Notes under the pieces: model-generated | What the model saw: only the letters and a program-made list of their open reading frames with translations | Databases searched by the model: none | What the model was told of the DNA's origin: nothing | Assembly (NCBI GenBank): GCA_963210315.1 | Contig: OY723280.1 | Coordinates: 744,001-808,000, forward strand | Direction: 5' to 3' | Length of the DNA stretch: 64,000 bases | Origin: Rhynchopus euleeides | Taxonomy: Eukaryota; Euglenozoa; Diplonemea; Diplonemida; Diplonemidae | Position numbers and translations under genes: made by a program | In this document: positions 16,164 through 25,476 of the stretch, piece by piece | Layout: every line of letters begins with the position of its first letter | How positions within the stretch are numbered: position 1 is the first letter of the stretch

Positions 16164-18551
16164 ATGTCACAGGCCGACCTCCACGGGGTCTCCTCCGGTA
16201 ACACCGGTCCCCAGGCCGGTGGCCAACAGGCCGCCCCCCTGCCCCCCCTCGAATTTACAGAGCCTCGCAGATACGAGCTCCAGCCCCTCCCCCCCCTCTA
16301 CGGCGCCACCCACGTGCGCGCCATCCTCCAGCACCTCCACTGGGATGCGGTGCTGGACGGATTAGAGGGTGGCGTCGCCGTCCTCGCCGCCGAGCGCCCC
16401 CCCACCCACGGCTCCCCCCCCACATGGACCCTCACGGTCAACGGGAAGGAGGTGGTCCTGACGGACACGCTGCTCCTCGAGGAGCAGAAGCAGCAGGAGG
16501 CGGCCGCGAAGAAAAAGGCCGAGGATGTAGCCCGCCTGAAGCGGCGCTACGATAGCGTCAGCGAGAGGCTCCAGGCGGAGCGCGCCGACGCAGCGAGAGC
16601 GGGAAGGGCCGCGAAGTCGCAGGCCAGTGGCGCCGTAGGACGGACCGGGCGAGGCGGCGGTGCGGCAGCAGCAGCAAAGCAGCACGCCCAGCAGGCGCAA
16701 CAGCGGGTGACCAGGCTCCAGAAGGACCTGGAGAAGATCGCCGGGAGCCTGAGGGAGCTCGGCCACGACCCCGCGCCGACCGCCCCCGACACCGCCGCGG
16801 GTGATGGTGTGGCCTGGCAATCCGAGATGCTGGGTCTGCGCCGCCTACTGCAGGAGCAGGACGCGCGTCGCCAGCAGTTGGAGGAGCAGGTGGGGCAGTT
16901 GCAGCTGGGTCACAACAACCTAGCTGAGCAGGCGTCGCAGCAGGTGTCGCAGCTGCAGGAACTGCTGGGTTCCCAGGCGCAGGAGCACGGGCTGCACATG
17001 CAGCGTGTGGGGGATCGCCTCGGCCGCCAGGAGCAGCGGCTTGAGGAGCAGGCGACCCTGCTGCAGCGCCTCCAAGAGCGCAAACCCGCCTCCCCCCCCG
17101 CCACCGCCCCCACGCAGGAAGCAGCGCGGGAGCTGAAGGAAGTGAAGGTGCACCTCCGGAGGCAGGAGGGGTCCCTTGCCAAGGTCGCAGAAGCCCAGCA
17201 GTCGCTGGGCGAGGCCGTCCCCCTCCTCCACAAGCGGGTCGGGGTGCTGGAGCAGGGGGCGAAAGGGGCGGCAGCAGGCGCCGACCTGCAGCGGGTGGCG
17301 ACCGAGCTCGCCAGCATGGGTAGCCGCCTGGAAGAGCAGGGCCGTGCGCACGCGGCAGAGATGGCTACGGCGCGGAAGGGCTGGGAAGCCAGCCGCAAGG
17401 CCCTCGAAGACGACATGCGGGGCCAGCTTGCGCAGCGGGACGCCCAGATCCGCCAGGCGCAGGTGGAACGGGACGGCCTCGCAGCCGACCTGCACGAGGC
17501 GCGCAAGGCCATGCTAGGCCTGCAGGGAACAGCGGGTCAGCAGGAGCCCCTGTCCCACCTCCAGGCGCTGCAGCTCCAAGCGGAGGTCGACAAGGTCCGC
17601 GCGGACCTCGAGGCCCAGCGCGCGCTGGAGCAGCGACGCCTCGACGCCGCGGTGGCAGAGCTGCGCAAGTCGTGGGAGGCGCAGCAGGGGGAAGCCGTGG
17701 TGTGCGACCTGCGGCTGCAGACGGAACGCCTGGGTGTCGCGGTGAAGGACCTGCGGGCCTCCTGCGAAGCCCAGCGCAAGGAAGCCACGGCCGCCCAGCA
17801 GCTGTCGGCGCAGGCGTCCGTGGAGCAGGGGGCACGCCTCCAGGGCCGGCTGGACGAGGTGTGTGGGGAGCTGCGGGAGGCCTGCGAAGCGCAGATGGTG
17901 CGCCTCCAACAGGCCGGAAGGGAGGAGGGCGAGAAGGTGCAGCGCCAGCTGTCACAGCAGGCCAGCGAGCTCGGACAGAGCTGGCAGGGACTGTTGGAGG
18001 GGGTGCGCGACGCAGAGGAGGGCCGGAAGCGGCAGCATCAGGAGATGCTAAGCACGGTGAAGCGGGAGTTAGGCATCGACACGAGAGGGCGGAGTGGGTC
18101 CAAGGGGGCGAAGGGCAAGGCACCGCCGAAGCCCGCGGCCGGTCCGGCTATGGATGCCCCGCCAGCGCCCCCAGCCGCCGCCACCACCCCTTCCTCCTCC
18201 ACCACCACCACCTCCACCTCCACCTCCACCCCTGCCCCGCCCGGGGACTCACACAGCAAACCAGTGACACCCGTGGCACCCGAGACACCAGCAACAGCGA
18301 ACGCTGCCCCTACCCCTGCGCAGCCAGCAGCAGTGCCGCCGGCAGCACCGGCGCCGCCTGCCCAGCCCGCCCTGCCGGCCCCACCTCTCAGAGACCTAGC
18401 GCCCACGGCGGATGCCGGGGATAAGGCCCCACCGGGTAGGGAGGCGGGAGCCAGCAGGAACGGGAGGGTCAGGCAGGCCTCCATCACGGCGTATCTGAGG
18501 CCCCGCTCCAACCGCCTTACTCCCTACCCGCAGAAGCAAGAGGAGGAGTAG
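16164..18551 (+). CDS. Retrotransposon ORF1, coiled-coil protein
   Basis: The 795-residue product starts at ATG 16164, one base after a CAG. The first 110 residues are Pro-rich and then compact (LTVNGKEVVLTDTLLLEEQKQQ). Residues about 110-640 are an almost continuous Gln/Glu/Arg/Ala/Leu-rich coiled coil with many heptads (LRRLLQEQDARRQQLEEQ, LQELLGSQAQEHGLHMQ). The C-terminal 150 residues are Pro/Ala/Thr-rich and disordered. ORF1 proteins of non-LTR elements trimerise through coiled coils and coat the RNA, and this one fits that role by position and structure. No RNA-recognition motif or zinc knuckle was seen. The frame ends at TAG (18549-18551) with the downstream frame open in the same register, so an ORF1-ORF2 fusion by readthrough is possible. 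It was taken as part of the element because it ends right at ORF2. Confidence 0.75.
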   Translation: MSQADLHGVSSGNTGPQAGGQQAAPLPPLEFTEPRRYELQPLPPLYGATHVRAILQHLHWDAVLDGLEGGVAVLAAERPPTHGSPPTWTLTVNGKEVVLTDTLLLEEQKQQEAAAKKKAEDVARLKRRYDSVSERLQAERADAARAGRAAKSQASGAVGRTGRGGGAAAAAKQHAQQAQQRVTRLQKDLEKIAGSLRELGHDPAPTAPDTAAGDGVAWQSEMLGLRRLLQEQDARRQQLEEQVGQLQLGHNNLAEQASQQVSQLQELLGSQAQEHGLHMQRVGDRLGRQEQRLEEQATLLQRLQERKPASPPATAPTQEAARELKEVKVHLRRQEGSLAKVAEAQQSLGEAVPLLHKRVGVLEQGAKGAAAGADLQRVATELASMGSRLEEQGRAHAAEMATARKGWEASRKALEDDMRGQLAQRDAQIRQAQVERDGLAADLHEARKAMLGLQGTAGQQEPLSHLQALQLQAEVDKVRADLEAQRALEQRRLDAAVAELRKSWEAQQGEAVVCDLRLQTERLGVAVKDLRASCEAQRKEATAAQQLSAQASVEQGARLQGRLDEVCGELREACEAQMVRLQQAGREEGEKVQRQLSQQASELGQSWQGLLEGVRDAEEGRKRQHQEMLSTVKRELGIDTRGRSGSKGAKGKAPPKPAAGPAMDAPPAPPAAATTPSSSTTTTSTSTSTPAPPGDSHSKPVTPVAPETPATANAAPTPAQPAAVPPAAPAPPAQPALPAPPLRDLAPTADAGDKAPPGREAGASRNGRVRQASITAYLRPRSNRLTPYPQKQEEE
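18549..18551 (+). promoter_or_regulatory. TAG between ORF1 and ORF2, candidate readthrough stop
   Basis: Context is GAG GAG GAG TAG GGG GGC. The codons on either side are in one register and no other in-frame stop occurs from 16164 to 24681. Out-of-frame ATGs at 18598 and 18627 argue against simple reinitiation at 18951. Confidence 0.5.
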
Positions 18552-21500
18552 GGGGGCGGGCATCCCGGCCAGCGGGGAGGACCCGTGCAAGCGATCGATG
18601 TTCCCCCTGGCCGGGGTGCCGACCATGTCTGGGGACGATGCACACTTGCCGCCGGGCCCCCAGCCGCGCCCCACCCCGAGAAACAGGAGGTCTCGGGGCC
18701 GACACAAACACCTCCAAATAGAACACCAAATAGAACCCCAACCCCAACATCGCCCCCAACCCCACCTAGACCCAGCCGAGCCGCCGTGTGGGCAGGAGAT
18801 ACCCAGACAACGGCCCCGGAGAGCTGGAACCCCGTAGATGTGGCGTCAGGGGCAGGAGAACCCCGGCGCCTCCGTGGGGGGGGACAGGAGTACTCCCCCT
18901 CCACCATAGAGCAGGACGAGCAGTGGCTGACGCAGGCTGCAAGGAGACTGATGGCGCTCCGGGTACCAGTGCCTAAGGATGGCAACTGTCAGTACGCCGG
19001 CCTTGCAGAGCAGTGCGCGGAGTGGACAGCAGAAGGGTTGCGTGCAGCGGTGGCGACATCCATGCGGCAAGACGCAGAGCGCAGGGCCTCGTACGTGCCT
19101 GACCACGACGACCCGCAAGCTCCTGCATCCTACGACGACTACATCGAGAGACAGACGCGTCTAGGGACATACGGGGACGCGGCCACACTTCGGGTTGCGG
19201 CAGAAGTCCTGGATGCGCAGGTGTGGCTGCTCGCCTCCAACAGCAAGCAATACATGACCCGGTGTGGGAAGGGTGCCAAGGTGCTGGGGCTTACGTGGAG
19301 GCCCTTCCACTACGATGTGCTTCGCCTTCCCCTGAGCCTGGCCCGGGAGCTAGCTGCGACGCCGGCAAACCAGTGGACTATCCCTGCAGATCTTCCCACG
19401 CCCGCCCCAGCCGCTGCAGGCGGGGCGCGCGCACCTTCAGCCAGCCAAGGACCCACGGCGCCGCCGCCCCTGCGGCGATTGAGGCGCCCTGCACACCAAT
19501 TATCATCGCCCGGAGTGCTCAGGGTGGCGACAGCTAACGTAACGTCGCTGCAAACGCACCTCGGCGACGTGGCGGGACTGAAGGCGGATGTTGTGGCCCT
19601 GCAGGAAACTCGTACGCCGGACCCGAGCAAGGGCACGCACAATGGCTACTTCGCAGCCCACGGCTGGGCTATGCACTGGGGCAAGGGCATGCCCAGGGTC
19701 GCAGGCGCGAACGGCCGCGAACAAACGAAGCCCGGGGGCGTGGCTGTCATGGTGAAGGAGGGCCTGGTCGCACAGGTGGTGCAGCCGAAGACCACGCAGG
19801 AAAAGAAGCTCTACGACAGCACCCGCATGGTACACGTCGTGCTAGCGATTGGAGACGGCAAAACGGCTCTTCACATCCTGTGCGTCTACGGTCACTCGGG
19901 GTCCGAAGTGGGCGAACAGCGGGAAGCCCTCCTGCAAGAGACGCTCGATCACGCAGCTGGCTTGGGACAGGTGCCCGTCCTGCTGATGGGGGACCTGAAC
20001 ACCAACCCAGAAACCAGCGCTGTCCTGTCCCAGGCGTGCCGGGTGGGCGGCTGGGTCGACGCGGCGACGACGCATGCGGACCTCGCACAGCAGAGAGTGC
20101 AGAACACCTGCTGGGCATCGGAGAACGGCACCCGGCTGGACATCTGCCTAATGAACCCCTGCGCAGCGCCGGCACTGCGTCGAGTCGAGGTGGCAAAGCG
20201 GGGAGACTACAACATACCCACACACTGCCCGCTCTTCGTCGATCTGGACCTCACTGCCTTCCGCCGCCCCAAAAAGATCTGCATCCTCCCCACCCCTTTC
20301 CCTGCGGGCAAGCCCAAGCTGGGGGACGCTGCAGCAAGAGGGGTGATGCAGGACGTACTAGCAGAGGGGGAACTACGTCACGGAGCGACGGCCGCGCAGC
20401 TCCTCCACCGAGCTTCCACCTGCGGCGAGCGCTTCCTGAAGCGTGTCCATGTGGGCCACCTGGAGAGACAGGAAGCGGCCTACACGGGCAGGGCGGAGGG
20501 CTACCGTATGCAGTGGTCGCGGACGGCTACCAAGCACCATCCCGCTTCTGCACGGGGGGCAGGAGACATGAACACCCGGGCGAAGGACGGGCTGCTAGGG
20601 AACATTCGATGCCTGGTCAAAGAAGGCCTCAAACGCCTGCAGGCAGAAAAACCATACGGTCTCACGAACGGGGAGGAGCACGCCTGGAACGCCGCGAAGA
20701 AGCGCCTAAGGGAGGGCGGCCTCCCCCAGGGGCTGCAAGCGGCGCTGGCGAACACAACCTCGCAGCTGCCAGACCTGGAGATTCTGGAGCAGGCCCTCAT
20801 CGTCTTGGAGGGGTCGCAGAGGGGCATGTTTGACAGGCTCCGCGAAGCGAGAATCCGCACCTGGAAGGCGAGGATGCAGAAGGCTTGGACATACGAGGCA
20901 GGGCAGGTGTTTGCGTACCTCGCAGATCGTTTCTGCGCCCCAGCCACCTTCATGCGGCGCGAAGATGGGTCCTTCACGGCCTGCCCCAAGGAGGCGGACG
21001 AGCTGCTGAGAAGCGACACGGCGTGGGGGGGATATTTCCGCAAGTACGCGACAACGCCCGAGCCCCGGTGGGACACCTTCCGCCAGAGATACCTCCGCTT
21101 TCTCCCCGAGACGGCTGACATGGAGTGCAAGACCATCACAGCAGAAGACGTCGGGAAGGCCCTGGCCAAGATGTCCACGTCCACCTCACCGGGCCTGCAC
21201 GGCTGGAGGGTCCACGAACTGAGACAACTCCCACACGAACTCCTCAAGCTCTTTGCGGAGGTGTTCAACGAGGTCGAACGATCGGGCGAGTGGCCGGAAC
21301 AGTTAATGCATGCCATGATCTGCCTCATCCCCAAGCCTGGCAGCTCAGGCGAGCCTCTATCGCAGCGCCCCATCAGTATCACCCCTGTGCTGTATAGAGT
21401 GTGGGCAGCGATCCGGGTGAAACCGGCACTGAAGTGGTTGGAGACCATCGCACCGGAGGACCTGCACGGCTGCCGGCCTGGCCACGGTGCAGAGGACCTC

Positions 21501-24500
21501 ATCTGGCACCTGGCGGCACGCATCGAAGAGGCCCACCTCACGGGGCGACCGCTGCACGGAGTCGCCCTTGACTTCAAGAAGTGCTTCGACACGGTGCCTA
21601 TCGACCTCACCTTCCGCCTGGCTGCGGAGCTCGGATTCGACACCCGTGTCCTGCGCACCCTGCGAGCAGCGTACAGGACGATGCAGCGGCACTTCCGGGC
21701 GAGTGGCACCATCGGAGAAGGCTTCCTGCCTACCAACGGCATCATGCAGGGCTGCCCCATCAGTGTCGTGCTGATTAACGTGCTGGTGGGTGTGTGGATG
21801 CGGATGGTCGAACACCGGCAGGACACGAGGGCGCTATCCTTCGTCGACGATGTGTACGCCACAGCCTCCAGTCCGGAGGTCCTACAAGAGGTGGTGAACG
21901 ACTCTGCGGATTTCTCTCACGACACCGGGATGGCTATTTGCGCAGAAATTAAGTCCCACGTGTTCTCAACATCCCCCGGGCCGCTCCGGATCATGTACCG
22001 GGCGAGGGACGGCGAGGCCACTCCCCTCCGGCAACGCAACAGCTTTGACTGTCTCGGGGCCATGCTGCACGCGCGCCTGATCAGGGAAGGGCGCACAGCG
22101 CCCCAGTCCGAGCGCATCGCCCGTCGGAAAGAGGGGGCGCAGCAGAACCTCCGCAGAACCTCAGCGCTGCCCCTGCCGGTGCAATGGAAAGGGCAGGCGG
22201 CTGCGATGACGGCGGGGGCACGGCTGTATTACGATGCCCTCGTAACTCGTTGGGACAGCAAGGCCATCAGGCGATGGAGGGGCCTCTTCGTCGCCGCGCT
22301 CTGGTCTGGCCCACCACGCAGAGCGCAAGAGATCGTGCTGTGTGTCCTCCATCAGGCGCACCGGGTGGACCCCGCTATCGCTCCTCCCTACCGGCAGATC
22401 ACCACGTGGGCCAAGCAGATCAAAAAGTGGGGCCACAGCAGGGTGCTGTCCGAGGAAGCATGGGGGAGCAAAGAGAGGCTTGAGGGGACAGGCCCCCTTG
22501 CGCTCTTCTGGGCTGCCCTGCAAGGGATAGGATGGCGCTGGAGTACGGCGACCACCCTGGCCTACACGGACGAGGCTGGTCGCGCTGTCACCTTCGACCC
22601 TGTTGCAGCAACGCCGAGCGCCTGGGCGATCTTCGCGCACGACCTCCGCCAAACCCTGCGAAACGCCACGGCGGGGAAGCTGGCTGAACGCAGAGAGGAC
22701 TTCCAAGGAGCAGAGCACGGCATTGACGGAAGGGTGACACGTTGCGTCCTGGAGGGGGAGGGCGCCGCAATTACGGGATACCAGCGAGGCCTCCTCCGCT
22801 CTGTCATTGCAGGGGCGGTGCCTGCCCGAGGGCGCACGGGCCTGGGGGAGGTGTGCCGGTACTGCACAGCTGGGGCCCCGGAGACGGTGTCGCACCTATG
22901 GTGGGACTGCGCGGCATGGGAGCCGGTCCGCCAGAAACACCCCGTAGCAGCGAGGGACCGAACTGCCTGGCCGGCATGCCTGGCGCAGTGTGGGGTAGCG
23001 CCCGTGTACAGATACGGCGTTCCGGAGAACGAGCAGCCGCTGCCCATGTCTTTTGCTGACAGAATCACCACCGTGGCGCAGCTGCACCGCTACTTCATCG
23101 CAGTCTTGGCGGCGCGACAGGAGAAGGACGGGCTGCTCGACCGCTCTGTACGCCACCACCGCACTACAGTCTACCCCTGGGAGTGGAGCACCCCCACCCC
23201 CGAGAGTGCCTGCATCCCTGCACTGGCGCCATCCGAAGTCAAGCAGACGTGGGGCAAGCGGCCCCCAGGCATGTGGGTGGCTCTCTGCGACTGGCTAAGG
23301 GGCCTGAAGTGGGGACCGCAGGGGGGTGAGCAAACTGTGACCCTGATGGAGCTAGCCGTGGACTTCGAGCTGTCGACGGGCCTCACCCTCCCAGACACCG
23401 TGACACGCCGCATCCGCCCCCCTACCCACGTGGACCCGAATAAGAAGGGTGCGAGGGAGGCCCGCCCGCGCATTCCTGCAGACACGGCCCCGGGGCTCAC
23501 CCTGTACTTTGACGGTGGCGCGCGCGACAACGGCACCCCCTTCGCTGTGGCGGGGGCAGGGGCGGTGCTGTACCAAGACGGCTGCAAGGTCTCAGAGAAA
23601 GTGCTCCCGCTGCTGAACGTGCGTAGCAACAACATTGCTGAGTACGAGGCGCTACGAGCAGGCCTGCGCCTCCTCGAGAGGGGCGATGCCCCTGAGGGCC
23701 CAGTCACAGTGCGAGGCGACTCCCAGGTGGTGCTGCGGCAGCTCCGAGGGGAATCCCTGTGCCGGGATGCCGCCCTCCGTCCTCTTTTCCTCAGCACGTC
23801 CGCGCTGGCTGCGGACCTCCAACCGAGGTTCACTCTCACGTATGAGCATGTGAAGAGGGAATCCAACACCGATGCTGACGCCCTCAGCAACGCCGCGATG
23901 GATGAGGCTGAAAGGCTGGGGGCCTCGCGGCAGAAGCTCCAGCAGGACCTCACGGTGTTCCAGAGCAGTATCCTAGGGAAAGCCGCCTCGCTGAAAGGAC
24001 TCTGCAGTATGGTGACGAAAGTGGGCAAAGGGCCCTGGCATTGCGGTCATGCTGCCAACTCAACGGTCCTCACGGCTCTCGGCGGAACTGTGGCGGCGGG
24101 CCTGTCGAGGAGGGCCCAACTGAACCCTGCCACTGAATCGGTGATGCGCAGCCTCCAAGCACACCTGGCTGAGCCAGTCCACAGCCGGCAAGATACGGTA
24201 TTCCATGACCGCGGAATGGCGTGGGCCGCCACCTTCGCCCCACAGCCGCACTACCCAGAGGGCTGGCAGCAGCCGGCCCAGCAGTGGGCGGCGCGCGGTC
24301 GGCAGGCCAACAGCCGGGTGGGACGCCCATGGGAGCGGAGGGGCGCTGCCCCCCGTACTGCCCCCCCTGGTGCCAGGAGGAACGCAAAGGTGCTTGCCTG
24401 CAAGTTGCATTGGAAGCCCCGTTGCTCGGCATGCCAAAAGCGACGCCTCCCAGAGGAGGTGTGCTGCCGCAACCACCACAAAGAGGGGGACGGGCTCCCG

Positions 24501-24683
24501 GTCACTATGGGCTTCTGCAAACGCCACAGCATGGACCGATGCGGTGACTGCTACAGCGATGGCAAATCACTAACACATTGCTGCCACACACACCACGCTG
24601 GCTATGCTGCACGCCCTCCTCCCCGGAGTGGCACTGAGTTGGCCCCACACTCTAACCCGAGTGGGGCCTCCGCTGTGACGTAG
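18552..24683 (+). CDS. Retrotransposon ORF2: OTU, endonuclease, RT, RNase H
   Basis: The frame is open from the base after the ORF1 stop to TAG at 24681. The first in-frame ATG is only at 18951, yet coding-looking sequence (STIEQDEQWLTQAARRL) precedes it. OTU cysteine-protease domain: catalytic Asp/Cys in PKDGNCQY (Cys near 18987) and His in PFHYD. Endonuclease-exonuclease-phosphatase domain from about 19515: LRVATANVTSLQ, ALQETR, LLMGDLNT and PTHCPL. Reverse transcriptase at about 21150-22000: LIPKPGSSG, ALDFKKCFDTV, NGIMQGCPIS and the catalytic FVDDV near 21839. RNase H at about 23490-23930: YFDGGARDNG, AEYEAL, RGDSQVV and NTDADALSNAA supply the four acidic residues. A C-terminal Cys/His cluster (24400-24610) probably binds nucleic acid. 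All catalytic residues are present, so the enzyme appears intact. Because the first ATG falls so late, translation probably depends on readthrough of TAG or on an unusual start. Confidence 0.88.
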   Translation, partial: GGGHPGQRGGPVQAIDVPPGRGADHVWGRCTLAAGPPAAPHPEKQEVSGPTQTPPNRTPNRTPTPTSPPTPPRPSRAAVWAGDTQTTAPESWNPVDVASGAGEPRRLRGGGQEYSPSTIEQDEQWLTQAARRLMALRVPVPKDGNCQYAGLAEQCAEWTAEGLRAAVATSMRQDAERRASYVPDHDDPQAPASYDDYIERQTRLGTYGDAATLRVAAEVLDAQVWLLASNSKQYMTRCGKGAKVLGLTWRPFHYDVLRLPLSLARELAATPANQWTIPADLPTPAPAAAGGARAPSASQGPTAPPPLRRLRRPAHQLSSPGVLRVATANVTSLQTHLGDVAGLKADVVALQETRTPDPSKGTHNGYFAAHGWAMHWGKGMPRVAGANGREQTKPGGVAVMVKEGLVAQVVQPKTTQEKKLYDSTRMVHVVLAIGDGKTALHILCVYGHSGSEVGEQREALLQETLDHAAGLGQVPVLLMGDLNTNPETSAVLSQACRVGGWVDAATTHADLAQQRVQNTCWASENGTRLDICLMNPCAAPALRRVEVAKRGDYNIPTHCPLFVDLDLTAFRRPKKICILPTPFPAGKPKLGDAAARGVMQDVLAEGELRHGATAAQLLHRASTCGERFLKRVHVGHLERQEAAYTGRAEGYRMQWSRTATKHHPASARGAGDMNTRAKDGLLGNIRCLVKEGLKRLQAEKPYGLTNGEEHAWNAAKKRLREGGLPQGLQAALANTTSQLPDLEILEQALIVLEGSQRGMFDRLREARIRTWKARMQKAWTYEAGQVFAYLADRFCAPATFMRREDGSFTACPKEADELLRSDTAWGGYFRKYATTPEPRWDTFRQRYLRFLPETADMECKTITAEDVGKALAKMSTSTSPGLHGWRVHELRQLPHELLKLFAEVFNEVERSGEWPEQLMHAMICLIPKPGSSGEPLSQRPISITPVLYRVWAAIRVKPALKWLETIAPEDLHGCRPGHGAEDLIWHLAARIEEAHLTGRPLHGVALDFKKCFDTVPIDLTFRLAAELGFDTRVLRTLRAAYRTMQRHFRASGTIGEGFLPTNGIMQGCPISVVLINVLVGVWMRMVEHRQDTRALSFVDDVYATASSPEVLQEVVNDSADFSHDTGMAICAEIKSHVFSTSPGPLRIMYRARDGEATPLRQRNSFDCLGAMLHARLIREGRTAPQSERIARRKEGAQQNLRRTSALPLPVQWKGQAAAMTAGARLYYDALVTRWDSKAIRRWRGLFVAALWSGPPRRAQEIVLCVLHQAHRVDPAIAPPYRQITTWAKQIKKWGHSRVLSEEAWGSKERLEGTGPLALFWAALQGIGWRWSTATTLAYTDEAGRAVTFDPVAATPSAWAIFAHDLRQTLRNATAGKLAERREDFQGAEHGIDGRVTRCVLEGEGAAITGYQRGLLRSVIAGAVPARGRTGLGEVCRYCTAGAPETVSHLWWDCAAWEPVRQKHPVAARDRTAWPACLAQCGVAPVYRYGVPENEQPLPMSFADRITTVAQLHRYFIAVLAARQEKDGLLDRSVRHHRTTVYPWEWSTPTPESACIPALAPSEVKQTWGKRPPGMWVALCDWLRGLKWGPQGGEQTVTLMELAVDFELSTGLTLPDTVTRRIRPPTHVDPNKKGAREARPRIPADTAPGLTLYFDGGARDNGTPFAVAGAGAVLYQDGCKVSEKVLPLLNVRSNNIAEYEALRAGLRLLERGDAPEGPVTVRGDSQVVLRQLRGESLCRDAALRPLFLSTSALAADLQPRFTLTYEHVKRESNTDADALSNAAMDEAERLGASRQKLQQDLTVFQSSILGKAASLKGLCSMVTKVGKGPWHCGHAANSTVLTALGGTVAAGLSRRAQLNPATESVMRSLQAHLAEPVHSRQDTVFHDRGMAWAATFAPQPHYPEGWQQPAQQWAARGRQANSRVGRPWERRGAAPRTAPPGARRNAKVLACKLHWKPRCSACQKRRLPEEVCCRNHHKEGDGLPVTMGFCKRHSMDRCGDCYSDGKSLTHCCHTHHAGYAARPPPRSGTELAPHSNPSGASAVT

Positions 24684-24891
24684 AAGTGGGCGGGGGTGGG
24701 CAATGATCCGCGCAGGATCTCCCCACACAAAACGTGGTCACCACACACACACACACACACCAAGAAAACGGCAATTCAAAACGGCGGGCACTCCGGAGTT
24801 TAAGTCAAGCCGAGGACCGTCGCTTTTTCTACGGGGCAAAAAGTAGCAAACAAAAGAGTGCAGGGGGGAGGGGGGGGGGGTTTATTTTTCA

Positions 24892-25122
24892 CACGGTGGA
24901 CTCCCACACGTCAGGGTGCACCTTTTTGGGATATCGGAATATCGGGGGTCTGGCGAGGTCCGACCCCCGCGAGTGGGGGTCTGGACCCCCGCTATCGGGG
25001 GTCTAGACCCCCGCTCGCGGGGGTCGTCTGGGCACCAAAAATAGCAGGGCAGACTCCCGCTAGCGGGGGTCTCCCAGACCCCCGCCCCAGACCCCCGCTC
25101 CAGGGGGTGGGAGTCCACCGTG
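24892..25122. mobile_element. 231-bp miniature element, CACGGTGGACTCC ends
   Basis: The terminal inverted repeat CACGGTGGACTCCCAC is flanked by CA on both sides (24890-24891 and 25123-25124), a 2-bp target duplication. The interior is built from palindromes of the type GACCCCCGCTCGCGGGGGTC and ACTCCCGCTAGCGGGGGT. The ends and palindromic style match the 3-kb transposon at 3639-6613, so this is its non-autonomous relative. Confidence 0.85.
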
Positions 25123-25124
25123 CA

Positions 25125-25476
25125 TGGCATGGGGGCTTTTCGAAAAGGCACGCTCAACTTATGAAGACTTTTGAAATTGGGAAACGACAATTGTATGGCC
25201 CGGCGCCCATTCGGCGCGGGTCCCGATTTTCGTTGTTAGTCTACACTGAAACACCGCACCCCCCATCCCCCAACCCCCCCCCCCCGCCACACATGCGCGA
25301 ATGTGCCTCCTGCTCTCCCTGGAATCATCAGATTGTTCAATCCATTCCACCACCCCGCCTCCAATTCTTTCAACGTTTCTCCGGGAGAATAATCGCAAGA
25401 CCAGGCTCTCTCTCCCCCCTATCACATGAGCTCAACCCACCCCCACCGGTGTTACACAGCCCCACACCACCCCAAG
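25125..25476. other. Spacer, no gene
   Basis: It contains a poly-C run (25268-25286) and AT-richer sequence just beyond the stop of the glycosidase gene, probably its 3' untranslated region. Nothing else was seen. Confidence 0.5.

Larger units (their letters stand above)
16111..24762 (+). mobile_element. Non-LTR retrotransposon with OTU domain
   Basis: The single element comprises ORF1 (16164-18551) and ORF2 (18552-24683), both plus strand and therefore opposite to the host genes. A (C)n(AC)n tract at 16111-16138 lies just before ORF1 and an (AC)n tract at about 24743-24762 follows ORF2. The element may have inserted into, or be bounded by, CA repeats. No poly-A tail is visible. Domain order (ORF1 coiled coil; OTU, AP-like endonuclease, reverse transcriptase, RNase H, Cys/His cluster) places it among the endonuclease-bearing, RNase H-bearing non-LTR elements. 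Both ORFs are uninterrupted apart from the TAG between them, so it may be young. True ends are uncertain; the limits given are the two CA tracts. Confidence 0.75.
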
